Below, in pieces: positions 7,977 through 17,501 of a stretch of 64,000 bases of DNA. The translations under genes and the position numbers were made by a program. Numbering within the stretch: the first letter of the stretch is position 1; the number at the start of each line of letters is the position of its first letter. This DNA comes from GCA-2718815 sp963578105 (GTDB taxonomy: Bacteria > Planctomycetota > Planctomycetia > Pirellulales > Pirellulaceae), in contig CAUZBP010000011.1 in the NCBI GenBank assembly GCA_963578105.1, positions 1-64,000 on the forward strand. Direction: 5' to 3'. Below the pieces are notes generated by a model. It ran no database searches, had not been told where the DNA came from, and saw only the letters and a program-made list of their open reading frames with translations.

Positions 7977-9476
7977 ATGCGTTTCGATTTCTGGCCCCGG
8001 ATCTTCACTACTATTCTCGCTTTGCTATGCCTGAACGGGCAAGCGGCAGAGTTGCAGCACCAAGGAGATGGTGACCCGGTTTATCAGTTTCAGGTGAAAA
8101 GGGGGCGGGGAACACTCGTACGCACCAAAGTGTTGCTGCACGTGGAAGGAACCTTGAAGGCCCGTTCCGACACTGGGCAAAAATCGGAGAAGTCTGAACA
8201 GGGTCAGATCCTCGATACGCCCCTGCGGGTCAAGGCAAAACTCTATTACGACGAGCGAGTCCTGCGGTGCTCATCCGCTCGCGATTGGGCCGACAAGACA
8301 GTGCGGTACTACTACACGGCGGAAGCCGGCGTGAAAGTCGGTCAAAAACAAAATGACGTGGTTTTACCAACCAACCGACGAGTCATTGTACAAGACTTGA
8401 GCGAACAAGCAGCATTTTACTCGCCATCGGGTCCCCTCGAGCGAGACCAGTTGGATCTCATCCGAGTACCCGGTAATACCACCGCTATGTCAGGTTTGTT
8501 ACCGCAGAAACCAATCTGCGAGGGAGAGGTCTGGCAAGTAGACGACGAGGCACTTACCGCTTGGTTGGCATTAAAGTCCTTGGGACACAGCAAAGTTCAG
8601 GGGCAGTGGACTTCCACGAGCGGAAACTACGCCACGCTTCAACTAGCCGGAAACCTTGCGGGTGCTCTGGAAGGGACAACAACCGAAATCGAGTTAATTG
8701 TCAAATGCCGATACAACCTGAAAATGCAGCACATCAGCAGCATGGTGATGGATCTGAAGGAGGTGCGAAAGGCCAGTCACGCCAGACCCGGGTTGGACAT
8801 CGTGGCCAGGCTCCAGTTGCGTGCTGCCCCCGTAACATCATCCCAACCACTTGCCGATCGCCATCTGGACCGACTGGACCTGACGGATCGTAGTCAGGCT
8901 CATGTGCTGGCGTTTCGATCGAAAGCTGGCAAGTTCACATTGCTTCAAGACCTTCGCTGGCATGTCACCTATGATCAGGACAAAACAACCGTTTTCCGCA
9001 TGGTAGATGGCGACAAATTCCTGGCCCAATGCAATATCACACGCTTGCCTGATCTACCGGCTGGAACTCAGGTTCAGCTCGAAGATTTTCAACAAAATAT
9101 TCGCCAGGCACTGGGCGACCACTTCGGCAGTTTCATCGTCGCAAAACAGCATCCCACGGAATCGGGGATGGACCTGATTCACGTCGTCGCGACTGGATTG
9201 GTGGAGAAACTTCCGATCCAATGGACCTACTATCATCTGGCCCACCAAGATGGTCGGCGGGTTGTCTACACCATCACTTTGGAGTCGGAATTGCAGGAAC
9301 AATTTTCTCAAGCGGACCAGTTGCTGGTCGACTCCTTTCAGTTTTCCACAAAAAGTCCCTCATCTAATGTTCCGACGTCGGCAAAGCAGCAAGAGCCGGC
9401 CAAGGTCGGCCAACAAAGCCAAAAAGACCTGACACTGAGCGATCAACGGGATTCCTACTCTCGGACTCAACGTTGA
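7977..9476 (+). CDS. Secreted protein of unknown function
   Basis: A 499-residue protein I do not recognise as a named family. It starts with a signal peptide (MRFDFWPRIFTTILALLCLN, cleavage probably after QAA). The body is mostly beta-strand-like with no cysteine clusters. A second half (from about residue 300) has a segment QDLRWHVTYDQDKTTVFRMV and a duplicated-looking fold that resembles lipoprotein-localisation-type beta domains only in general composition. The last ~45 residues are Ser/Gln/Lys-rich and probably disordered. It stands alone, divergent from the sigma gene. Exported, probably periplasmic; function unknown. Confidence 0.8.
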   Translation: MRFDFWPRIFTTILALLCLNGQAAELQHQGDGDPVYQFQVKRGRGTLVRTKVLLHVEGTLKARSDTGQKSEKSEQGQILDTPLRVKAKLYYDERVLRCSSARDWADKTVRYYYTAEAGVKVGQKQNDVVLPTNRRVIVQDLSEQAAFYSPSGPLERDQLDLIRVPGNTTAMSGLLPQKPICEGEVWQVDDEALTAWLALKSLGHSKVQGQWTSTSGNYATLQLAGNLAGALEGTTTEIELIVKCRYNLKMQHISSMVMDLKEVRKASHARPGLDIVARLQLRAAPVTSSQPLADRHLDRLDLTDRSQAHVLAFRSKAGKFTLLQDLRWHVTYDQDKTTVFRMVDGDKFLAQCNITRLPDLPAGTQVQLEDFQQNIRQALGDHFGSFIVAKQHPTESGMDLIHVVATGLVEKLPIQWTYYHLAHQDGRRVVYTITLESELQEQFSQADQLLVDSFQFSTKSPSSNVPTSAKQQEPAKVGQQSQKDLTLSDQRDSYSRTQR

Positions 9477-9610
9477 TCCTTTGAGACACAACGTGATCTA
9501 CGGAGAGACTACCTTCTACCGTAATCCAACGTGTTTTTGCTGGAAACGCCGGCATCACCAACAGAAGAATCGCAGCAAAATACGATCAATGAGATTTGTG
9601 TGCAAAATCA

Positions 9611-11815
9611 ATGACTAAAATTCGCATCAAGAACAGGCAACGCCGTATCACTGTCAATCGGGACAAGAGCGGGATTCCGCACATCGATGGTGCAACTTGG
9701 CTCGACGTTCTCTACGGCTTGGGCTACATGCATGCCCTCGATCGTGGCACACAGCTACTGTTCTCACGCGTTGTCGCTGCGGGACAAGGAGCTGAACGGA
9801 TTGTGGACCAACCCGAACTGTTAGAAACCGATCGCTTTTTCCGCCGAATTGGTCTGCACCAACATTTGGATCAGGAAGTGCAAAGTCTCAAAGATCCGAT
9901 TTTCAAACAGATCACGTCGTATTGCGAGGGAGTCAACGATGGTATTCGGGCCTCGGGGCGATCCTTGCCGATGTGGGCCACCGGGTTTCATCCTAGAACC
10001 TGGAATCAGGAAGCCGTTTTGCTGGTGGGAAAACTGATCAGCTTCGGCGGACTGGCGGTCAGTCAAATGCAAAATGAAAGGGTGTTGCTGGAACTGATAC
10101 AAGCGGGAGCAAACGATGAAGCGCTGCGGGAACTCCTGGAACCACGGTTGGACGGCATCGACTTTGAACTCTTGCGACAGGTCAAACTATCCAGCCAGCT
10201 CTCGGATGAGGCTTTGGAATTAATCACCGACCTTCCCCGACTGGCTGGAAGCAACGCGTGGGCCGTCCGACCCCAACGCAGTGCCACGGGAACTGCCATG
10301 TTGGCGTCCGATCCACACCTTGAAGTCAACCGACTACCGGCCATCTGGTACGAAGTGGTTCTTCGTTGGGGCGAAAACCATGGTGACTACTTAATGGGTG
10401 CCACTTTGCCCGGTTGTCCCCTTTTTGTCGCAGCTCGCACTCGGCAACTCGCCTGGGGTGTAACGTACATGAAGGGAGATACGATTGATTACTTCATCGA
10501 AGATTGCCGCCCGGGTGGAACAACCGGCTGGCAGTACCGTCGCGGACGTCGTTGGCACGATTTCCAAGTCCGTGCAGAAGTGATTGAACGCAAAGGAAAT
10601 AACTCTCAAACGCTCCAGGTTTATTTCAATGACCTGGGAGTCCTGAATCAAGAACCCGTGCCACAGAGTCCCAACTATCAGTTACTGGTGGCCTGGACGG
10701 GTCAGAAAAACGGTGCTGCGCAGGGAATGACAACGTGGCTGGAAATGGTGCAGGCGAATTCCACCCTGGAAGCCATGGACATAGCGAGAGACTGTCCCCA
10801 GCCCACCCTATGCTGGGTTTTTTCAGACGGGGAGGGACACATCGGTCTGCAGGGCTGCGGAACGTTTCCCAGTCGCCGAGACGGTCATTCGGGAATGGTG
10901 CCGGTTCCAGCCTGGGACACCAAAAATCACTGGCAGGGAATCGTTCCCAAGGAGGCTCTACCACGTGTCTACGACCCGCCAGAAGGGTTTGTGGCAACAG
11001 CGAACGAGTCGGTTAATCGACCGCGAGGTCCGCTGTTGGTGACGCATCCGGTTCCCGATTATCGCAGGCGCCGGATCGTGGAACGACTTTGCGAATTAAC
11101 TTCCGTCACACTTGAAGACATGCAGAAATTGCAATACGACTTCGTGAGCGTACAGGCGCGCGACATGCTGGCTGTTTTTCTCCCGCATTTGGACGATGGT
11201 GAACTGAAAGACAGATTAAGCCGGTGGGACTGTAGTTATGCGCCTGAGAGCCGAGAGGCCACCCTCTTCCAAAGATTTTATCGTAATGTACTGATGGAAG
11301 TCTTCGGTCACGCCAAAGGCATTGGTTGGCGACGCATGCTTTATCTTTGTACCCGCGCTGGATTTTCGTCGATGATTCTTACCTGCGCCGATTCCGTTCT
11401 ACAACGTGAACAGTCCAGTTGGTGGGCCACACGCGACAAACGTGAACTAATACGCCGAGCTGCTGCACGACTGCAGGACGAAAAAGACGAACCCTGGTCC
11501 CAGGTCAATTGCTTCCACTTCACCAACCGATTTTTTGGAACGCACCAAGTAGGGCGTCTCCTGGGTTACCACAGTACCCGTCAATCGATGCCCGGTTGTC
11601 ATGCAACCCCCTTTCAAGGGCACGTGATGCAAACAGCAACTCGCGAATCAACGTTTGCACCTTCTTATCATTTCGTGACCGACATGGGAAAAGACGAAGC
11701 CTGGACGAATCTGCCTGGTGGTCCCAGTGAGAGTCGTTTCTCCAAATTCTACAAAAATGATTTGGAGCTCTGGTTCAACGGCAAATACAAGCGGCTGGGC
11801 CTGAAAATTAAATGA
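9611..11815 (+). CDS. Penicillin acylase family hydrolase (Ntn-type), apparently without a signal peptide
   Basis: A 734-residue protein of the penicillin/AHL acylase family, which hydrolyses amide bonds with an autocatalytically exposed N-terminal Ser. The N-terminus has VNRDKSGIPHIDGATWLDVL and YGLGYMHALDR, typical of the alpha chain. The predicted maturation site is LAGSNAWAV (Ser about residue 214), followed by ASDPHLEVNRLPAIWYEV. An ATG at 9611 is chosen; a TTG at 9596 would add five residues. Neither start gives a hydrophobic leader, although most characterised members are periplasmic. Substrate unknown. It is a single gene with no partner. Confidence 0.87.
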   Translation: MTKIRIKNRQRRITVNRDKSGIPHIDGATWLDVLYGLGYMHALDRGTQLLFSRVVAAGQGAERIVDQPELLETDRFFRRIGLHQHLDQEVQSLKDPIFKQITSYCEGVNDGIRASGRSLPMWATGFHPRTWNQEAVLLVGKLISFGGLAVSQMQNERVLLELIQAGANDEALRELLEPRLDGIDFELLRQVKLSSQLSDEALELITDLPRLAGSNAWAVRPQRSATGTAMLASDPHLEVNRLPAIWYEVVLRWGENHGDYLMGATLPGCPLFVAARTRQLAWGVTYMKGDTIDYFIEDCRPGGTTGWQYRRGRRWHDFQVRAEVIERKGNNSQTLQVYFNDLGVLNQEPVPQSPNYQLLVAWTGQKNGAAQGMTTWLEMVQANSTLEAMDIARDCPQPTLCWVFSDGEGHIGLQGCGTFPSRRDGHSGMVPVPAWDTKNHWQGIVPKEALPRVYDPPEGFVATANESVNRPRGPLLVTHPVPDYRRRRIVERLCELTSVTLEDMQKLQYDFVSVQARDMLAVFLPHLDDGELKDRLSRWDCSYAPESREATLFQRFYRNVLMEVFGHAKGIGWRRMLYLCTRAGFSSMILTCADSVLQREQSSWWATRDKRELIRRAAARLQDEKDEPWSQVNCFHFTNRFFGTHQVGRLLGYHSTRQSMPGCHATPFQGHVMQTATRESTFAPSYHFVTDMGKDEAWTNLPGGPSESRFSKFYKNDLELWFNGKYKRLGLKIK

Positions 11816-12168
11816 GTGGGATCTTTTCCTACTGCCACGTCAGAACTTGTCTCTTCCACCGCCCCGGTCATCCTCACTTGATTCCACGCGACCCGGACGA
11901 CCATGATGTAGAGGGAAAGCGATTTTCCATGACCGCCGATGGCAGGATCTTCAACATGTGTCACAGCTTCCCGGATGAAACAGGAGTTGGATGATGTAAG
12001 ACTGACCAATCCAATGGTCGAAAAATAAGGTCGTCAAGGAAAAGATAAATCGAACGAAGGCCTGGGTAAACCGTTGTTTCATTACCTCGGTGACCTGTTG
12101 TCAAAACGGTTCTGGGTACTTTTCACTGGAAACCGGATTACTCAGTTGCCGCACTTTGAATCTCATCT
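11816..12168. other. Intergenic region, no gene seen
   Basis: About 350 bases between two rightward genes. A 60-codon frame starting at 11812 overlaps the acylase stop but has no recognisable sequence and no conserved-looking composition. No clear terminator or promoter is visible. Confidence 0.4.
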
Positions 12169-13725
12169 TTGAAACGGGCTCTCGTGGACCCACGCAAACT
12201 TCATCCTCCAGCCAAATTCGGCCTCTTTTTCTGGCTGGCGGTCTGCACTATTAATTTTTACCCGTTTCCGCTTGCGCACGCCCAGGACGACAAGAAATCC
12301 TACCGTACGACAGCCATCATTGCATTCGAGGGAATGATCACCGCGGGACTCGAACAATATCTTTACCGAAAAATTGAACAGGCTCGTGACCAAGAATCTG
12401 ACTTGTTGGTTCTACGCATTGACAGCATGGGAGGAGAACTCGAGGCGAGTCTCAACATGGCCCGCTATCTTCGAAATCTGAATTGGGCCCACACCGTAGC
12501 CTACATTCCTCGACAAGCAATCAGCGGTGCTGCAATCACCGCCCTGGGATGTGACGAAATCGTCATGCATCCTGATGCGGTGATGGGAGACGCCGGACCG
12601 ATTGTGATGGACTTTCTTGATTTCGGTTTTCGACATGCTCCAGAAAAAGTGCAATCCGACCTCGCCCGACGCCTGCGTGACTTGGCTGAAGCCGGCGGAC
12701 GTGCTCCGGCCCTGGCGGAGGCGATGTGTGATAACAAACTGGTAGTTTTCCGTGTCCACAACCTTATTACCGACAAAGTTGATTTTAAGTCGGAAGAGGA
12801 ATTACAGGCATCGTCAGAACCCGACCGCTGGGAAAAATTGAATCCGGTCCTGGAAACAAGAGAAGGTAAATTCCTGGAAGTTAACGGCTTGCGAGCTGTC
12901 GAGCTGGGTTTGGCAGACGCAGTTGTGAGGGATGACATGGAATTTAAAAAGCGTTTTCCGACAACTGGTGGGATTTTTGAATTTCGCTGGCAATTCGTAG
13001 ATTCAACTGTCGCCTTACTGAACAATCCTTTGCTCACGGGTCTGTTACTGATCGTGGGACTGCTCGCGCTGATCATCGAATTCTGGATGCCCGGTGTCGG
13101 AGCGGGTGGATTAGTGGCGGCCCTCTGTTTTGCGGTTTTCTTTTGGAGCCATTTTCTAGGCGGTACAGCAGGTTGGCTGGAGGTAATTCTTTTTGCGACG
13201 GGCGTAGGATTTGTAATGGTCGAGGTGTTCGTCTTTCCGGGTTTCGGACTGGCAGGGCTGGGAGGAGGTCTGCTTGTTTTCCTGAGTTTGATTCTGGCGT
13301 GTCAGTCCTTTGTGATTCCCGAGACAGACACCCAACTCAACACGCTGCTGCAAACCCTACTGGTCGTCCTGGGATCGGGTACTGCGGTCATCACAGGAAG
13401 CGTCGCGGCCAGTTGGTATTTTGGTGAAATCCCGGTGATCAGTAGACTCGTCTTGCAACCTCCCTTGACTGCAGATTCGATCCTGGAAGAGAAGCCCGTT
13501 TCTCTGCTGACCGAGGACAGGTCGAGTCCACTGAACAAGAAACCACTAAATCCTGGAGACGTGGGAGTCAGTGGGTCCCCGCTCCGTCCTGCAGGCGTGA
13601 TGTGGTTCAGTGACAACTATTACGATGTGGTAAGTGAAGGCACTTTCATTGAAGAAGGAAAGCGAGTGAAGGTGCTGCAGGTGAGTAGCAATCATGTCGT
13701 GGTACGGGAAATCCAAGACGCCTAA
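12169..13725 (+). CDS. NfeD-family membrane protein with ClpP-like serine protease domain
   Basis: A 518-residue protein starting at TTG (12169) with a signal peptide (hydrophobic about residues 17-38, ending AHAQDD). Residues ~45-270 form a ClpP/SppA-like crotonase-fold domain, with IDSMGGELEASLNMARYLR, the candidate Ser region QAISGAAITALG, and DAVMGDAGPI. Residues ~283-425 contain about five membrane helices with the NfeD-type IIEFWMPGVGAGGL. The C-terminal ~55 residues look like the NfeD OB-fold (SEGTFIEEGKRVKVLQV). Such long-form NfeD proteins usually partner SPFH/flotillin proteins in membrane quality control; no flotillin gene is adjacent here. Confidence 0.87.
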   Translation: MKRALVDPRKLHPPAKFGLFFWLAVCTINFYPFPLAHAQDDKKSYRTTAIIAFEGMITAGLEQYLYRKIEQARDQESDLLVLRIDSMGGELEASLNMARYLRNLNWAHTVAYIPRQAISGAAITALGCDEIVMHPDAVMGDAGPIVMDFLDFGFRHAPEKVQSDLARRLRDLAEAGGRAPALAEAMCDNKLVVFRVHNLITDKVDFKSEEELQASSEPDRWEKLNPVLETREGKFLEVNGLRAVELGLADAVVRDDMEFKKRFPTTGGIFEFRWQFVDSTVALLNNPLLTGLLLIVGLLALIIEFWMPGVGAGGLVAALCFAVFFWSHFLGGTAGWLEVILFATGVGFVMVEVFVFPGFGLAGLGGGLLVFLSLILACQSFVIPETDTQLNTLLQTLLVVLGSGTAVITGSVAASWYFGEIPVISRLVLQPPLTADSILEEKPVSLLTEDRSSPLNKKPLNPGDVGVSGSPLRPAGVMWFSDNYYDVVSEGTFIEEGKRVKVLQVSSNHVVVREIQDA

Positions 13726-13795
13726 CATCGCCGATTTGCAGCTGACGTAACGGTTCGGAAATCATCCGCTGTAGAAACCAATGAATCCCGGGAGG

Positions 13796-14491
13796 TTACT
13801 GCTCGGCCGTCCTGGCCAAAACTTCTTCCACCAGTCGTCGCGGCACACCAATATCCAAGACATGGACCGCCCCGGTCATTTCAGGCCCTTGTTCCAAGTA
13901 GAATCCTGACTTGGCGGCTACAAACGTGCACGTGTGATCAGTACGAAATGTCGGTCGCGATGCTCTTCCGGTTTCACAGTCGAGTCCGCTGGGAACATCG
14001 ACGGCTAACTTGCGAGCCTCAGCCTGATTCATGATTTCAATCACCTCGTCCAACGGCGCACGGGGGGCACCCCAAGACCCGGTACCCAGCAGGGCGTCAA
14101 CCAGCCATGCTGCGTTTTTTAATCGTTCGTCAACGCGCTCCCGTTGTGAGGATTGAAAAAAACATTCGAAATCCGCTCCGGACTTGGTTAGAATTTGATA
14201 ATTGGCCCGCGCATCACCGACCAGCGATTGCGGATCGCAGCACAACAGCACGCACACTGAGTACCCCCGCAGGTCCAAGTGCCTGGCCATCACGAATCCA
14301 TCACCTGCATTGTTTCCCTTGCCACAGGCAATCACTACCGGTCCGTCGACACCAAGTTCTTCAAGTTTGTCTACAACACCTCGACCCGCATTCTCCATGA
14401 GCACCAAACCCGTCATCCCGTAGTCGCTAATCGCACGTCGGTCGATGTCTCGGGACGCCGCGCGGTTAAGAGTCGGTGACGTTGGATTCAT
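13796..14491 (-). CDS. nnrE: NAD(P)H-hydrate epimerase (YjeF N-domain only)
   Basis: A 231-residue single-domain protein that epimerises damaged NAD(P)HX so that a dehydratase can repair it. Seen motifs are DRRAISDYGMTGLVLMENAG, the ACGKGNNAGDGFVMARHL binding loop and DVPSGLDCETG. Many bacteria fuse this domain to the kinase-like dehydratase (NnrD); here the C-terminal domain is absent and no nnrD is in the window. Convergent with the NfeD gene. Confidence 0.92.
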   Translation of the reverse strand: MNPTSPTLNRAASRDIDRRAISDYGMTGLVLMENAGRGVVDKLEELGVDGPVVIACGKGNNAGDGFVMARHLDLRGYSVCVLLCCDPQSLVGDARANYQILTKSGADFECFFQSSQRERVDERLKNAAWLVDALLGTGSWGAPRAPLDEVIEIMNQAEARKLAVDVPSGLDCETGRASRPTFRTDHTCTFVAAKSGFYLEQGPEMTGAVHVLDIGVPRRLVEEVLARTAEQ

Positions 14492-14704
14492 GTCGAGTCA
14501 GCCCGTAAAACATTTGAAACGAAAGCAGAACACCCGAGCCAAAAAGTTTGGCACCTCCGTGCGGACTTTGCCGGGCAGTGGGAACTCAGTACAATGAATT
14601 GGAAGAAGGTGGACGTGAAAGTGAGATTCAGAAATCGCAGGCAACAGGTCATAGAATAAAAAAAGTTACAGGCTCCGGTCAACAGACTACCCGGGAGAAT
14701 ACGC

Positions 14705-14932
14705 ATGCCGCTCTTCGAGTACAGCTGTCAGGAATGTAATACTTCCTTTGAGCTCTTAATTCGCAATCGAGAAACTCCAACATGCCCTGATTGCCAAAAC
14801 CCCCAACTGGAAAAATTGTTCAGCGTCCCGGTCGCTCACACCGGAACCCCTTCCAGTTCGTCAAGCGAACTGCCACTGGCGGGTAGACCCTGCGGCATGG
14901 GGGGCTGTGGCCGTCCCGAATGCGAAATTTGA
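14705..14932 (+). CDS. FmdB-type zinc ribbon protein
   Basis: A 75-residue protein starting MPLFEYSCQECNTSFELLI with a second CPDC knuckle, giving the Cys4 zinc ribbon of the FmdB/CxxC regulatory family. The C-terminus has extra Cys residues (CGMGGCGRPEC) and a Ser-rich linker, common in planctomycete members. A GGGAGA ribosome-binding site precedes the ATG. Regulatory or RNA-binding roles have been proposed for the family; the role here is unknown. Confidence 0.88.
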   Translation: MPLFEYSCQECNTSFELLIRNRETPTCPDCQNPQLEKLFSVPVAHTGTPSSSSSELPLAGRPCGMGGCGRPECEI

Positions 14933-15144
14933 GACCTGCCGCATCTCCAGAACAACTCCCACTTTACACGCTCAGTTCACACATCCCTCGGGATTGGTGC
15001 CTGACGATGAGCCCGTCTTACACGAGAGAATCTTCACCCGGTGCAAGACCCGCGTGTAGCGAATCGTAGAAGCAATCACCCGGCAGTTGGAGATTCTCGC
15101 CTTTCACGACAGAAGGGGCAAACCTGTCGTAACTGTCTTTCCTG

Positions 15145-17244
15145 TTACAGCGCTTCCCGCTCGTTTTTTCCCTTGCCCGCGACATCTGGCGTATCTTCGG
15201 AGGCAGGTCGCTTCACGGCATCCGTCGTGCCGGGGACAATCAGTGGACCGTGCGAATTCTCCTCAATAATTCGTTTTAGAGCTGTTGCATCAATCGATTC
15301 GTATTCCATGAGTTCCAGAGCGAGCGATTTGAGTGCCGCGCGGCGCGAATTCAGAATCTGTTTCACAAGATCGATTGAGGAATTGATGATGCTTTGCACT
15401 TCTTCATCGATTTCTCGTGCCGTGTGTTCGCTGTGGACGTGAAGCCGTTCCTCGCTGACACCCGGAAAAAATGGGCTCGATGGTGATTCGCGGTAGTTAA
15501 TCCTTCCCAATTGGCTCATCCCGTACTGCATGACCATGCTGCGTGCAATCTCGGTACACCGTTCCAAGTCGTTCTGGGCTCCAGTGGAAATGTCTTCAAA
15601 GATGATCTCCTCGGCAATGGTACCGGCAAGTAAAACCTGAATACGACTTTCCAACTCCGATTGCGTCAAAAGATAACGATCTCCTTCGGGACGCTGTATG
15701 GTATAACCCAAAGCCGCCATTCCACGTGGTACGATCGACACTTTGTGCACCGGGTCGGTATTGGGCAGGCTATAAGCAACCAAGGCGTGGCCACTTTCGT
15801 GGTAGGCAATGCGTTGCTTTTCGTCTTCATTCATGATGCGTTGCTTTTTTTCAAGTCCGGTCGTCACTCTTTCCACCGCTTCGTTAAATTCTTCAAGACT
15901 AACAGCCGCCTTGTCGTTCCGCGCGGCCAGCAGGGCAGCTTCGTTGACAAGATTTTCCAGGTCAGCACCTGCAAACCCCGAACAGATTGAAGCAACTTGT
16001 TTCAAGTCGACGGACGGGTCCAGCTTCACGTTCTTGACGTGAACTTTGAGGATTTCCTCGCGCCCCTTCACATCAGGCCGATCGACGAGTACGTTACGAT
16101 CGAATCGACCGGGCCTCATGAGAGCCGGGTCGAGCATCTCTGGGCGATTGGTGGCGGCCATCACGATCACGCCGCTGTTGGAAGCGAATCCATCCATCTC
16201 TACCAGTAAAGCATTCAAAGTCTGTTCACGTTCGTCGTGGCCTCCCACCACACTCGTGCCACGTGTTTTTCCGAGTGCGTCGAGTTCGTCGATAAAGATA
16301 ATGCACGGTGCTTTTGCTTCCGCTTGACGAAACATGTCACGCACACGGGCTGCTCCCACACCCACAAACATTTCGACAAAGTCCGAACCCGACAGACTGA
16401 AAAATGGTACACCCGCCTCACCAGCGATGGCTTTGGCCAGCAGAGTCTTGCCGGTGCCCGGTGGACCCACCAGGAGCACGCCCCGGGGGATTCGGCCGCC
16501 AAGTCGCTGGTATTTTTCCGGCGATTGCAGGAAATCCACGACTTCCCTCACCTCTTCGACAGCTTCCTCGATACCAGCCACAGCATCGAAGGTGACCCCC
16601 AGGTCCTCTTGTGCGTACATACGTCCGCGACTGCGGCCGAAGGCCATCGGCGACCCAGCTCCTCCCAGCCTCCGCACCATGATAAAGAAAAATAGCAACA
16701 AGAGCGCAAACAGCAGGAACATGGGTCCTAGATTGGTGAAAACATTAGGGCCCGGGGCAAAGGCGTAAGGAATGTTATTTTCTTTCAAAACCTTGATGAT
16801 CTCTTCTTCGCTGGTCTCCTTATTGCTTTTGTTGACATAGATCTTCATGTCCTCTTGAGGGCTGTTTTTCTCGTCGTTTTTGTCGACCGGTTGGCCAGCT
16901 TTTTCCACAACCTCTCGCGTCACAGTGGCTTCAATGCGATTGTTGTCTATTTGGACTTCCTGAAGATCCGAGTAGTGGATTTTGCTGGCTTTGGGCGGCT
17001 TACCCTCGATGACCATGTGAAAGTCATTTCCTGGGTTAGCACGTTTTCCATCTTCATCCAGCCGGCAACTTTCGATCAGCTTTTCGAAGTCGTAAAAATT
17101 AACTTCGTAACCGGTATTCTTGAAAAGAAAGAGAGCCACGAAAAGAGAGACCACCATGATGGAAACCAGATACCAGACAAAACCGCCTGCCCCCGGCCCA
17201 TGATTATCCTGCTTCCGACGCCCAGAATCGTTATCTTGATCCAT
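15145..17244 (-). CDS. ftsH: ATP-dependent zinc metalloprotease FtsH
   Basis: A 699-residue membrane protease that extracts and degrades membrane and regulatory proteins. Membrane helices are near residues 22-41 and 170-190 with a periplasmic domain between. The AAA domain has Walker A GPPGTGKT (260-267), Walker B IIFIDE (315-320) and the second region of homology ATNRPEMLDPALMRPGRFDR. The zinc site is HESGH (482-486) with the third ligand in the GAQNDLERCTEIARSM segment. The N-terminus has a charged leader. An AAGGA ribosome-binding site and a consensus-like promoter lie upstream. Confidence 0.98.
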   Translation of the reverse strand: MDQDNDSGRRKQDNHGPGAGGFVWYLVSIMVVSLFVALFLFKNTGYEVNFYDFEKLIESCRLDEDGKRANPGNDFHMVIEGKPPKASKIHYSDLQEVQIDNNRIEATVTREVVEKAGQPVDKNDEKNSPQEDMKIYVNKSNKETSEEEIIKVLKENNIPYAFAPGPNVFTNLGPMFLLFALLLLFFFIMVRRLGGAGSPMAFGRSRGRMYAQEDLGVTFDAVAGIEEAVEEVREVVDFLQSPEKYQRLGGRIPRGVLLVGPPGTGKTLLAKAIAGEAGVPFFSLSGSDFVEMFVGVGAARVRDMFRQAEAKAPCIIFIDELDALGKTRGTSVVGGHDEREQTLNALLVEMDGFASNSGVIVMAATNRPEMLDPALMRPGRFDRNVLVDRPDVKGREEILKVHVKNVKLDPSVDLKQVASICSGFAGADLENLVNEAALLAARNDKAAVSLEEFNEAVERVTTGLEKKQRIMNEDEKQRIAYHESGHALVAYSLPNTDPVHKVSIVPRGMAALGYTIQRPEGDRYLLTQSELESRIQVLLAGTIAEEIIFEDISTGAQNDLERCTEIARSMVMQYGMSQLGRINYRESPSSPFFPGVSEERLHVHSEHTAREIDEEVQSIINSSIDLVKQILNSRRAALKSLALELMEYESIDATALKRIIEENSHGPLIVPGTTDAVKRPASEDTPDVAGKGKNEREAL

Positions 17245-17279
17245 GAAGTTTGATCCTTGAGATGGAGATTTCGCCTTTT

Positions 17280-17307
17280 ATTATACACGGCTTGCATTTC
17301 GTTGCAG
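17280..17307 (-). promoter_or_regulatory. Putative ftsH promoter
   Basis: Minus-strand CTGCAA (17307-17302), a 16-base spacer and a perfect TATAAT (17285-17280), about 36 bases before the ftsH ATG. The -35 box is weak. The rest of the 257-base ftsH-dxr spacer should hold the divergent dxr promoter, which I could not place. Confidence 0.5.
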
Positions 17308-17501
17308 CAGCATCCCTCGGCAAGGAAAGACACATTCCGTCTTGTATTCCAATCAGACGGGTCTTAGAATCTTGCTGCGCGTCAATTCCGGTATTTCTCT
17401 GAGAAAAGGTATTTGCGGACAACCCGTTCGGTCGTTCACCTGGAAAATCTCTAAACACCCCACAAACTTCCCATCGAAATCGGATTCGCGCTGGGTCTTC
17501 G

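Noticed and set aside
7777..8034. Reading frame of 85 codons overlapping the start of the secreted protein gene
   Set aside because: It overlaps the signal peptide of the 7977 gene in another frame and has no recognisable sequence.
11812..11994. 60-codon frame overlapping the acylase stop
   Set aside because: The overlap looks like coupling but the peptide has no recognisable features and there is no conservation evidence.
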